From Qipengyuania citrea (GTDB lineage: Bacteria > Pseudomonadota > Alphaproteobacteria > Sphingomonadales > Sphingomonadaceae), in the NCBI RefSeq assembly GCF_009828015.1, contig NZ_WTYG01000001.1, forward strand, positions 124,001 through 188,000: DNA of 64,000 nucleotides, read 5' to 3'. Positions within the stretch are counted from its first letter, which is position 1, and each line of letters opens with the position of its first letter. The notes beneath the pieces are model-generated. The model saw nothing but the letters and a program-made list of their open reading frames with translations. It searched no databases and was not told where the DNA came from. Positions 8,528 to 16,186 of this stretch are shown here, piece by piece. The translations under genes and the position numbers were made by a program.

Positions 8528-9862
8528 CTAGCTGGCGGGTGCCAGTTCCAGCACAGCCGCCACCATCGCCTCGGTGCCCAGCGTTACCGACTCGCGCGGG
8601 GCGATCTTGAACAGGGGCGAATGGTGCGAAGGCACCGGGGGGCCGCCGGCTTCAGCTGCATCGAACGCCGCCTGCGGTGTGCCCCCGACAGCGAAGTAGT
8701 AGCCGGGGACGCCATATTCCTCGGCGACGAAATAGGCGAAATCTTCCGCACCCATCCCGCGCTGCTGCCATGGGATGAGCACCTCGTTACCCAGATCGCG
8801 CTGCAGTGCCGCGTTGAGTCGCCGCGCGAGTGCGGGGTCGTTGTTGGTTACGGGGGTTCCTTCCGACACCGCGACCTGCACTGGCATCTCTTCGGGCAGT
8901 CCATGCGCCCTGCCCGTATTGACGGCTATGCGCTCGATCGCGGCGAGCAGCTGCGCACGCGTGTCCTCGTCATTGGCGCGCACCGTGAGCTGCAGATCCG
9001 CCCGGTCCGAGATAATGTTGTGCTTGGTACCCGAATGGAACGCCCCCACGGTGATCACCGCGGGCGACAACGGCTCGATCTCGCGGCTGACGATCGATTG
9101 CAGCGCCGTGACGATCTGCGAGGCGATATAGACCGGATCGCGGCCCATGTGTGGGCTGGCCCCATGCGCGCCGACGCCCGGCACGATGATATCGACCGAA
9201 TCCGCGCTCGAATACTGGATGCTTTCCGAGGCCGAAATCTTGCCCGCCGGCAGGATCGAGGCGACATGGAACGCCAGCGCGTAGTCGGGCGTGCCGAACC
9301 GGTCGTAGAGGCCGTCTTCCAGCATCGCAGCCGCGCCGCCGACCCGCTCTTCCGCCGGCTGCACCACGAACATGAGCGTTCCCGACCATTGGTCCTTCAT
9401 GGCCATCAGGCGCCGCGCGGTGCCGACCATCGCGGTGATATGCACATCGTGGCCGCAAGCATGCATGACAGGGTATTCCGTGCCGTCCTGACCAACCTGC
9501 GTCACCGTCGATGCGTATTCGAGCCCGGTCTTCTCGGGCATCGGCAGGCCATCCATGTCGGCGCGCAGCAGGATCAGCGGGCCTTCGCCGTTGCGGGCCA
9601 TGGCAACGACCCCGGTCCCGCCGACGCCTTCGGTCACGTCGAGCCCGGCAGCCCGCAATTCGGCAGCCATCCGCTTGGCGGTCTCCGTTTCGAGGAAGGA
9701 CAGTTCGGGATTGGCGTGAAAATGCTCGAACAGATCTTCGAGATGGCTGTCGTAATCCGCGGCCACCGCCTGTTTTACCTGTGCCGGATCGGCGGCGGCG
9801 GGTGTGGCACCCAAGGACAGGGCCAAGGCCGAAGCGGCCAATCCGAAAATCGCTTTGCGCAT
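8528..9862 (-). CDS. Exported M20-family amidohydrolase (aminoacylase/hippurate hydrolase type)
   Basis: 444 aa from ATG 9862, starting with a Sec signal peptide (MRKAIFGLAASALALSLGAT, cut near AAADPA). The metal-binding motifs of M20 amidohydrolases follow: RADMDGLPM, MHACGHDVH, PAEER and, near the C terminus, GMGAEDFAYF. These enzymes hydrolyse N-acyl amino acids or related amides with two zinc or manganese ions; the location should be periplasmic. The actual substrate is unknown. No partner gene is adjacent: mtgA is divergent and rpoH convergent. Confidence 0.88.
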   Translation of the reverse strand: MRKAIFGLAASALALSLGATPAAADPAQVKQAVAADYDSHLEDLFEHFHANPELSFLETETAKRMAAELRAAGLDVTEGVGGTGVVAMARNGEGPLILLRADMDGLPMPEKTGLEYASTVTQVGQDGTEYPVMHACGHDVHITAMVGTARRLMAMKDQWSGTLMFVVQPAEERVGGAAAMLEDGLYDRFGTPDYALAFHVASILPAGKISASESIQYSSADSVDIIVPGVGAHGASPHMGRDPVYIASQIVTALQSIVSREIEPLSPAVITVGAFHSGTKHNIISDRADLQLTVRANDEDTRAQLLAAIERIAVNTGRAHGLPEEMPVQVAVSEGTPVTNNDPALARRLNAALQRDLGNEVLIPWQQRGMGAEDFAYFVAEEYGVPGYYFAVGGTPQAAFDAAEAGGPPVPSHHSPLFKIAPRESVTLGTEAMVAAVLELAPAS

Positions 9863-9972
9863 AGATACTCCCTCACGGCTCCCCATGGCCGAAGGGGCAG
9901 GTAAGCATGCATGGTCGCCGGTCGCAAGCAGGCTGATTGCGCCCGCCCGCCCGGCCAGCTAGATGCCCGGGA

Positions 9973-10641
9973 ATGCGCTGGGTGATCCGCTTCCTTTTCA
10001 AGGCCCTGATCGGCTTCCTGGGTCTGAGCCTGGCCCTGGTGCTGGTGTTCAAATTCATCCCGGTACCGGTAACCGCCACCATGCTGATGGATTCCAACGG
10101 CATCACCAAGGACTGGACCGCGCTTTCGAATATCGACCGCACCATGGTTCGCGCGGTGATTGCCGCTGAAGACGGCAAGTTCTGCAGCCACGAGGGTTTC
10201 GACCATGAAGCGATCGAGGACGCGCTCGAGAACAACCGCCAGGGTGGCAGGATCCGCGGCGGGTCGACGATCAGCCAGCAAACGGCGAAGAACGTCTTCC
10301 TGTGGCAGGGCGGTGGCTATGTCCGCAAAGGCTTCGAAGCCTGGTTTACCGTGCTGATCGAACAGATCTGGGGCAAGCGGCGGATCATGGAAGTCTATCT
10401 CAACGTCGCTGAAACGGGCCTGGGCACCTATGGTATGGAGGCCGGGGCGCAGCGCTACTTCGGCAAGTCCGCCGCTTCGCTGACTCCGCTCGAAGCGGCC
10501 CGGATGGCCGCCGCATTGCCGCAGCCCAAGCAGCGCGCCGTCAGGAACCCGAGCGGCTGGCTGGCGCGCCATGGCAACACGATTTCTGCGCGCATCGGTT
10601 CGGTAGCCCGTGACGGCCTCGATTCCTGCGTCTATCGATAA
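9973..10641 (+). CDS. mtgA: Monofunctional biosynthetic peptidoglycan transglycosylase
   Basis: 222 aa with one N-terminal membrane helix (about 4-28) and a GT51 domain. The catalytic Glu66 sits in AAEDGKFCSHEGFD, followed by GGSTISQQTAKNVFLW, KRRIMEVYLN and ETGLGTYGMEAGAQRYFGK, the standard GT51 motifs. It polymerises lipid II glycan strands at the periplasmic face. No transpeptidase domain is present, so this is MtgA rather than a class A PBP. Five bases downstream starts the CDF transporter, so read-through is likely. Start chosen at ATG 9973 because upstream residues (PPARPARCPG) are not family-like. Confidence 0.93.
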   Translation: MRWVIRFLFKALIGFLGLSLALVLVFKFIPVPVTATMLMDSNGITKDWTALSNIDRTMVRAVIAAEDGKFCSHEGFDHEAIEDALENNRQGGRIRGGSTISQQTAKNVFLWQGGGYVRKGFEAWFTVLIEQIWGKRRIMEVYLNVAETGLGTYGMEAGAQRYFGKSAASLTPLEAARMAAALPQPKQRAVRNPSGWLARHGNTISARIGSVARDGLDSCVYR

Positions 10642-10646
10642 CGGCG

Positions 10647-11558
10647 ATGGGAGCGGGCCACAGCCATTCGCATGATCACGGGCACGGGCACAGCCATGCC
10701 CCCGCCGATTTCGGCAACGCCTTCCTGATCGGCATCATTCTCAACACCGCATTCGTCATCGTCGAAGCAGCCTATGGCTGGATTTCCGGATCGATGGCGC
10801 TGATCGCCGATGCCGGGCACAATCTGTCCGACGTCCTCGCGCTGCTGCTCGCATGGGGGGCAAGCGTCGCGGCCAGGCGCCCCGCTTGCGAACGTTTCAC
10901 TTATGGCTTCAAGAGTTCCACGATCCTTGCAGCGCTGGCCAATGCCGGATTGCTGCTGGTCGCGATCGGCGCGATCCTGTTCGAGACGCTGCACCGCATG
11001 GCCGAACCGGCACCGGTCCAGGGGGAAACGATGGCGATCGTCGCGGGCATCGGTATCCTCGTGAATGCCGGTACCGCTGCGCTGTTCCTGCGCGGACAGC
11101 ACGATATCAATATCCGGGGGGCGTTCCTGCACATGGCGGCCGATGCGCTGGTCAGCCTGGGCGTGGTCATCGCGGGGCTGGCAATCATCTGGACCGGTGA
11201 ACGCTGGATCGATCCCGCGGTCAGCCTCGTTATCGTCGCCGTTATCGGCTGGGGGACCTGGGGCCTGCTGAAGGACAGCGTCGCCATGAGCATGCTTGGC
11301 GTGCCCAAGGGGATTTCGGAGAACAAGGTGCGCGCCTATCTGTCCGGCCTGCCAGGGGTCGACGCGGTGCACGACCTGCATATCTGGCCGATGAGCACGA
11401 CCGAGACCGCGCTGACCGCGCATCTGGTCATGCCCGCGGGCCACCCGGGCGACGGGTTCCTCCGGCAACTGGCGGGCGAACTGGATCGCCACCACCGCAT
11501 CGGGCATCCCACCATCCAGATCGAAACCAGCCGCGCGGCGTGCGGGACGGGTTGCTGA
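10647..11558 (+). CDS. Cation diffusion facilitator (CDF) metal efflux transporter
   Basis: 303 aa. The N terminus is His-rich (GHSHSHDHGHGHSH), helix 2 has ADAGHNLSD (His58, Asp62) and helix 5 HMAADALVS, the paired metal sites of zinc/cobalt/cadmium exporters such as ZitB/CzcD. A C-terminal cytoplasmic domain has HDLHIWPMS. The exporter sits in the inner membrane; zinc is the most likely substrate. Its TGA stop overlaps the ATG of the next gene (TGATG at 11556-11560), an ECF sigma factor, an unusual coupling of metal efflux to a sigma factor. Confidence 0.92.
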   Translation: MGAGHSHSHDHGHGHSHAPADFGNAFLIGIILNTAFVIVEAAYGWISGSMALIADAGHNLSDVLALLLAWGASVAARRPACERFTYGFKSSTILAALANAGLLLVAIGAILFETLHRMAEPAPVQGETMAIVAGIGILVNAGTAALFLRGQHDINIRGAFLHMAADALVSLGVVIAGLAIIWTGERWIDPAVSLVIVAVIGWGTWGLLKDSVAMSMLGVPKGISENKVRAYLSGLPGVDAVHDLHIWPMSTTETALTAHLVMPAGHPGDGFLRQLAGELDRHHRIGHPTIQIETSRAACGTGC

Positions 11559-12127
11559 TGCGCCGGTCCACGTCCCAGGCGCGCGAAATGCTAAAGGCGG
11601 CGATGCGCCGCCTGGCCGCCGGCGATCGCTCGGCTCTCGAAGAGGTCTACCGCGCCACATCGGCGAAACTATTCGGCATCTGCTACCGTATCTTGGGCGA
11701 TGAGAAAGAAGCCGAGGACGCATTGCAGGACGTTTACCTGACGCTATGGCGGCGCGCGGATCGCTACGATCCCGAGCGCGCCAGCCCGATATCGTGGCTG
11801 GCCACTTTTGCGCGAAATCGCGCGATCGACCGGTTGCGCGCAGGGAAAGTCCGGCTGGCCGCAGTCCCCGAGGACCAGGCTGGGCCCGTTCCCGACGATC
11901 GCCCCCTTGCCGAAGCGATGATGATCGATTCCGAACGCGAAGCGCGCGTCCACACCTGCCTCGAAACTCTCGACGAAACCCCGCGAGAGGCGATCCGCAC
12001 CGCCTTTTTCGACGGCCGCACCTATGCCGAGCTTGCCGAGCGGATGGATGTACCTCTGGGGACGATGAAGAGCTGGATCCGCCGCGGGCTCGCGAAGCTC
12101 AAGGGTTGCATGGAGATGGGCGAGTGA
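11558..12127 (+). CDS. ECF-type RNA polymerase sigma factor
   Basis: 189 aa. Region 2 (DEKEAEDALQDVYLTLW) and region 4 (DVPLGTMKSWIRRGLAKLKG) are clear and no region 3 exists, as expected for ECF sigma factors. The start overlaps the CDF gene by one base and its end overlaps the anti-sigma gene (GTGA at 12124-12127), so all three genes are translationally coupled. With a FAS1-domain gene downstream this resembles the SigK/RskA/fasciclin arrangement known from mycobacteria and found in other bacteria. The inducing signal is unknown; envelope or oxidative stress is typical for relatives. Confidence 0.9.
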   Translation: MRRSTSQAREMLKAAMRRLAAGDRSALEEVYRATSAKLFGICYRILGDEKEAEDALQDVYLTLWRRADRYDPERASPISWLATFARNRAIDRLRAGKVRLAAVPEDQAGPVPDDRPLAEAMMIDSEREARVHTCLETLDETPREAIRTAFFDGRTYAELAERMDVPLGTMKSWIRRGLAKLKGCMEMGE

Positions 12128-12843
12128 ACGCCGACCAACTGCTTGCCGCCGAATATGCGCTTGGCCTGCTGGAGGGCGAGGATCTGCTCGCCGCTCGGGC
12201 ACGCGAATCCGCCGATCCCGCCTTCGCACGAGATGTCGCAGAGTGGCAGGAGCGTCTCGCTCCGCTGGCCGACGATATCGATCCCCGCATGCCCCGCGAA
12301 GAGGTGTGGCAACGCATCGAAGCCGAACTTGGTGCCGATAGCGGCAACGCGCAGGTCGTCGCGCTGCGCCGCAGCCTGCGCCGTTGGCAATGGGCGGGCG
12401 GTCTCAGCGCGGCGGCGGCGATTGCGCTCGCTTTCCTCGCGCTGCCGCAATTGATCGGCCCCGCCGGGGAGACCCGCCCGGACCCGGCCACCGAGCGCAT
12501 GGCCCGGGCACCGATGACGGCAACCATGCCGATAGGCGGCACCCCGCTCAATCTCGATTTTACCTATCTGCCGGACGACCGCAGCTTGCTGGTCGGCGCG
12601 GTCGGCCTCGAAGCAGATGGCGTGCACGATCACGAAATCTGGTTCGTTCCGCCCGAAGGCGAGCTGGTCTCGCTTGGCGTGGTGACTCCGGGCGAGGTCG
12701 TCGCGCACAGCGTGCCGGAAAGCGTCGCCCGCACCTTGCACGATGGTTCGCAGCTGCTGCTGACACGCGAACCGCTCGGCGGCAAGCCAGAGGATTCCGC
12801 AGCCGGTCCGGTTGTCGCCGAAGCCGAATTCGCCACGATCTGA
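12124..12843 (+). CDS. Anti-sigma factor, RskA/zf-HC2-like group, single-pass membrane protein
   Basis: 239 aa from a GTG overlapping the sigma-factor stop. The N-terminal anti-sigma domain has the YALGLLEGEDL signature, with a Pro-rich linker, one transmembrane helix at about 89-108 (WAGGLSAAAAIALAFLALPQ), and an extracytoplasmic anti-sigma-K-type C-terminal domain (FTYLPDDRSLLVGAVGLEAD). It should hold the cognate ECF sigma factor at the membrane until regulated proteolysis releases it. A T7 run follows its stop at about 12844-12850, without an obvious stem. Confidence 0.85.
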   Translation: MNADQLLAAEYALGLLEGEDLLAARARESADPAFARDVAEWQERLAPLADDIDPRMPREEVWQRIEAELGADSGNAQVVALRRSLRRWQWAGGLSAAAAIALAFLALPQLIGPAGETRPDPATERMARAPMTATMPIGGTPLNLDFTYLPDDRSLLVGAVGLEADGVHDHEIWFVPPEGELVSLGVVTPGEVVAHSVPESVARTLHDGSQLLLTREPLGGKPEDSAAGPVVAEAEFATI

Positions 12844-12933
12844 TTTTTTTACCCGGCATGCATCCGCAAGGACGCAGCCCTCGTAACTCTTCGCACAGGC
12901 AGGACGGGGCCTGACGCAAAGGAGAGTTACAAT

Positions 12934-13503
12934 ATGGCGTTTTCTACCTCACTGAAGGCTTCGGCCCTTGCTTCGATCGCGGCGATGGGCGCTTTCGCAC
13001 TCGCTACCGGGAGCCCGGCGCTGGCCGACCATCACGGCAAGAAAGCCGAAATGAGCCAGGCGAACATCGTCGAGACCGCGATGGGCACGGGAATGCACGA
13101 GACACTGGTGGCTGCTGTAAAGGCTGCCGGACTGGTAGACACGCTGGCCGCTCCGGGGCCGTACACTGTCTTTGCGCCGACCGATGATGCCTTTGCAGCA
13201 TTGCCCGCCGGCACGGTCGACACGCTGCTCCAGCCCGAGAACAAGGGCCAGCTGACCAGCATTCTCACCTATCACGCAGTGGCCGGGCGCGTTCCCGCAT
13301 CCGCGCTCGCGCAGGCGATCACCGACGCTGGCGGCACTTACGAATTCCAGACCCTCGCCGGCAACACGCTGAGCGCGTCGTTCGACGGTCAGAGCATCGT
13401 GGTTACCGATGAAGCCGGTCGCACGACCAATGTGGTCAAGGCCGATGTTAACACCAGCAATGGCGTGATCCACGTGACCGACGGGGTCTTCCTCCCCGGC
13501 TGA
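12934..13503 (+). CDS. Secreted single FAS1 (fasciclin) domain protein
   Basis: 189 aa. A signal peptide ends near SPALA-DHH (residue 31). The single FAS1 domain has the conserved blocks GPYTVFAPTDDAFAALP and LTYHAV and the C-terminal NGVIHVTDGVFLP. FAS1 proteins are cell-envelope adhesion or stress proteins; this one follows a sigma/anti-sigma pair and is probably its target. A strong AAAGGAGAG ribosome binding site precedes ATG 12934. The 90-base gap upstream allows its own promoter; GCATCC near 12860 and TCGTAA near 12880 recall an ECF-type promoter but this is weak. Confidence 0.9.
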   Translation: MAFSTSLKASALASIAAMGAFALATGSPALADHHGKKAEMSQANIVETAMGTGMHETLVAAVKAAGLVDTLAAPGPYTVFAPTDDAFAALPAGTVDTLLQPENKGQLTSILTYHAVAGRVPASALAQAITDAGGTYEFQTLAGNTLSASFDGQSIVVTDEAGRTTNVVKADVNTSNGVIHVTDGVFLPG

Positions 13504-13556
13504 TCGATCCCCCCGGATGCCGTGTAACGACCCTTCTGGCACGGCATCCTCCTGTC

Positions 13557-13596
13557 CCCCGTCCGGCGCTCCGCAGAGGCCGGGCGGGGTTTTTTT
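13557..13596 (+). terminator. Rho-independent terminator after the FAS1 gene
   Basis: CCCCGTCCGGC (13557-13567) pairs with GCCGGGCGGGG (13579-13589), one G-U pair, followed directly by seven T bases (13590-13596). A second imperfect stem, GATGCCGTG / CACGGCATC, lies just upstream at 13516-13548. Confidence 0.9.
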
Positions 13597-13611
13597 GACC
13601 TGAAACCAGAA

Positions 13612-13642
13612 GCGCGCCGCCTGACCCGGTCAGACGGCGCGC
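13612..13642. terminator. Hairpin between FAS1 and clpX genes, probable clpX terminator
   Basis: GCGCGCCG-C-CTGACC (13612-13626) pairs with GGTCAG-A-CGGCGCGC (13628-13642), a 14-bp stem with one mismatch. It lies 29 bases beyond the clpX stop on the minus strand. The T-run is weak on both strands. Confidence 0.55.
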
Positions 13643-13670
13643 TTTGTGTTCGCTACGAAGGAAGGCCTGT

Positions 13671-14942
13671 TCAGGCGGCTTCTTCCTTCTTGTCGTCCTT
13701 CTTGCCGCCATGGACCTGGACCGGCTCTTTCTTGCCTTCGACCACATCCTTGTCGATGACGATTTCGGTCACCCCGTCGAGATCGGGAAGGTCGAACATC
13801 GTATCGAGCAGGATACCTTCGACGATCGACCGCAGGCCGCGGGCCCCGGTCTTGCGCATGATTGCCCGTTCGGCGATCGCGCGCAGCGCTTCGTCGGTGA
13901 ACGTCAGTTCGACGTCCTCAAGCTCGAACAGCTTGTGATACTGCTTGGCGATGGCGTTCTTGGGCTCCTGCAGGATCGTTACCAGCGCATCGACATCGAG
14001 GTCGTGCAGCGTGGCGATGACCGGCAGACGGCCGACGAATTCGGGGATCAGGCCGAATTTGAGCAGGTCTTCCGGCTCGCTCTTCTCGAGCAGTTCACCC
14101 ACCCGCCGCTTGTCCGGATCGGCGACATGTGCACCGAAGCCGATCGAGCGCTTCTGCAGGCGGTCGCCGATGATCTTGTCGAGCCCGGCGAAGGCGCCGC
14201 CGCAAATGAACAGGATATTGGTCGTGTCCACCTGCAGGAATTCCTGCTGAGGGTGCTTGCGACCGCCCTGCGGCGGGACCGAAGCGGTGGTCCCTTCCAT
14301 CAGCTTGAGCAGCGCCTGCTGGACACCCTCGCCCGATACGTCGCGCGTGATCGAGGGGTTTTCCGCCTTGCGCGTGATCTTGTCGATCTCGTCGATGTAG
14401 ACGATGCCGTGCTGGGCTTTCTCGACATTGTAGTCGCTGGCCTGAAGCAGCTTGAGAATGATGTTCTCGACATCTTCGCCCACGTAACCCGCTTCGGTCA
14501 GCGTGGTGGCGTCGGCCATGGTGAACGGCACGTCGAAGGTGCGCGCCAGCGTCTGCGCCAGCAGCGTCTTGCCCGAACCGGTCGGACCGACGAGCAGGAT
14601 GTTCGACTTCGCCAGTTCGACATCGCCGGCTTTCGCGCCATGCTTCAACCGCTTGTAGTGATTGTGCACCGCGACCGAGAGCACGCGCTTGGCGCGATCC
14701 TGCCCGATCACGTAATCGGCGAGCGTGGCGCAGATTTCGGCGGGCGTGGGAACGTCGCCTTCCTTCTTGCCGGTCAGTCCCGCCTTGGTTTCCTCGCGGA
14801 TGATGTCATTGCACAGTTCGACGCACTCATCGCAGATGAACACCGTCGGGCCCGCGATGAGCTTCCTCACCTCGTGCTGCGACTTGCCGCAAAAGCTGCA
14901 ATAAAGGGTCGATTTGCTGTCGGTTCCGCTCAACTTGGTCAT
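13671..14942 (-). CDS. clpX: ATP-dependent Clp protease ATP-binding subunit ClpX
   Basis: 423 aa, normal for ClpX. The N-terminal zinc-binding domain has CSFC and CDECVELC. Walker A is GPTGSGKT, Walker B with VYIDEIDK, and the pore loop ([10 protein letters not shown]) and IGF-type ClpP-contact region are present. ClpX unfolds tagged or adaptor-delivered substrates and threads them into ClpP; in alphaproteobacteria this includes CtrA. The tail after residue 400 is unusually Lys/Glu rich. clpP lies just upstream in the transcription direction, 187 bases apart, the usual gene order. Confidence 0.97.
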   Translation of the reverse strand: MTKLSGTDSKSTLYCSFCGKSQHEVRKLIAGPTVFICDECVELCNDIIREETKAGLTGKKEGDVPTPAEICATLADYVIGQDRAKRVLSVAVHNHYKRLKHGAKAGDVELAKSNILLVGPTGSGKTLLAQTLARTFDVPFTMADATTLTEAGYVGEDVENIILKLLQASDYNVEKAQHGIVYIDEIDKITRKAENPSITRDVSGEGVQQALLKLMEGTTASVPPQGGRKHPQQEFLQVDTTNILFICGGAFAGLDKIIGDRLQKRSIGFGAHVADPDKRRVGELLEKSEPEDLLKFGLIPEFVGRLPVIATLHDLDVDALVTILQEPKNAIAKQYHKLFELEDVELTFTDEALRAIAERAIMRKTGARGLRSIVEGILLDTMFDLPDLDGVTEIVIDKDVVEGKKEPVQVHGGKKDDKKEEAA

Positions 14943-15129
14943 ATCCTAACGTCTTTCCCACGCCCCGCCGGCCGAAGGCCGACTGTAGGGACCATGGGAT
15001 TTGGGTCAATATCGTAGGTACCACACTGCCCTTGCTACAGGCTGAAGTGTCAGGGTTGCCAAAACCCTACGACATTCTCGCACCATTCCCCCACGCGCAT
15101 CGTGCCCGTGCGGGGATTTGCCACCCGAA

Positions 15130-15825
15130 TTACTCGGGCGCGCCGCCCGAACCTTCGGCATCGCCGCCGTCGTTTTCGGGCCGGGTTTCGAATACCTTGT
15201 CGACGATGCCGAACTTCATCGCTTCATCGGCTTCAAGGAAGGTATCGCGGTCCATCGCCTTCTCGATATCGTCGAGGCTCTGGCCGGTATATTTCACATA
15301 GAGATCGTTCATGCGCTTCTTGATGCGCAGGATCTCGCGGGCCTGAATCTCGATGTCCGAGGCCATGCCGCGTGCGCCGCCCGAAGGCTGGTGCACCATG
15401 ATCCGGGCATTCGGCAGCGCGATGCGCATGCCGGGTTCGCCTGCCGCCAGCAGGAAGCTGCCCATCGAGGCGGCCTGGCCCATGCAGACGGTCGAGACGC
15501 GCGGCTTGATGTACTGCATCGTGTCGTGGATCGCCATGCCGGCAGTCACCACGCCGCCGGGCGAGTTGATATACATGCTGATCGGCTTCGAGGGATTTTC
15601 GCTTTCGAGAAACAGCAGCTGCGCGGTGATCAGCGAAGCCATGCCGTCTTCGACCTGCCCCGTCACGAACACGATGCGTTCGCGAAGCAGGCGGCTGAAG
15701 ATGTCGAAGCTGCGCTCGCCGCGGCTGGTCTGTTCCACCACGACCGGCACCAGCGCACCGGTAAGCGGATCGCGGGTGAACTGGCCCTGGGTGCCGTGGG
15801 CGTCGCTGCCGAGCAGGTCGATCAT
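15130..15825 (-). CDS. clpP: ATP-dependent Clp protease proteolytic subunit ClpP
   Basis: 231 aa. The serine-protease triad appears as Ser120 (GQAASMGS), His145 (MVHQPSGG) and an Asp in MDRDTFL. The handle and ring-contact regions ([14 protein letters not shown]) are normal. It forms the double heptamer degraded-protein chamber for ClpX/ClpA. The C-terminal extension ([14 protein letters not shown]) is acidic and probably disordered. Ribosome binding site AAGAGGAA precedes ATG 15825. A sigma-32-type promoter lies about 35-60 bases upstream. Confidence 0.97.
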   Translation of the reverse strand: MIDLLGSDAHGTQGQFTRDPLTGALVPVVVEQTSRGERSFDIFSRLLRERIVFVTGQVEDGMASLITAQLLFLESENPSKPISMYINSPGGVVTAGMAIHDTMQYIKPRVSTVCMGQAASMGSFLLAAGEPGMRIALPNARIMVHQPSGGARGMASDIEIQAREILRIKKRMNDLYVKYTGQSLDDIEKAMDRDTFLEADEAMKFGIVDKVFETRPENDGGDAEGSGGAPE

Positions 15826-15858
15826 GAGTATTCCTCTTGTCGGGTGAATCGGTCGCCT

Positions 15859-15887
15859 ATGTCGCCATGGTGCGAGCGATGTTCAAG
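15859..15887 (-). promoter_or_regulatory. Candidate sigma-32 (RpoH) promoter of clpP
   Basis: On the minus strand CTTGAA (15882-15887), a perfect sigma-32 -35 element, is followed after 17 bp by CGACAT (15859-15864), close to the CCCCAT/CYTATNT type -10. The distance to the clpP start codon is 33 bases. RpoH itself is encoded 8 kb away. Confidence 0.45.
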
Positions 15888-16186
15888 GGCCTTAACCCAC
15901 GAAAGGCACGGATATGTGGCCCTTGCCCAAGAACGGGGCGCTTTCCTCCGCGCTTCCCCCCGCCCCGGCCCAGAGCCGACACGGAAGATTCCGTTTGTCG
16001 GCTGCCGAACGACGCCGGTCGAGCGTCCGTTGGCCTTGACGGTTACAAACGTAGACGAAGTGCCGGAAAGCAAGAACAGGACAGTGGGAGGCTGCCGTTT
16101 TCAAGTCATCGACATCAGGGCTTCTGGGCGCTTCGCTCGCGGCATTATGCGCTTGGGTCCATGCCCCGGCGCAGGCGCAGGATGCC

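Noticed and set aside
8474..9904. Plus-strand 476-codon frame over the amidohydrolase.
   Set aside because: Shadow; signal peptide and M20 metal motifs are on the minus strand.
13644..15017. Plus-strand frame over clpX.
   Set aside because: clpX on the minus strand has all family motifs; the plus frame has none.
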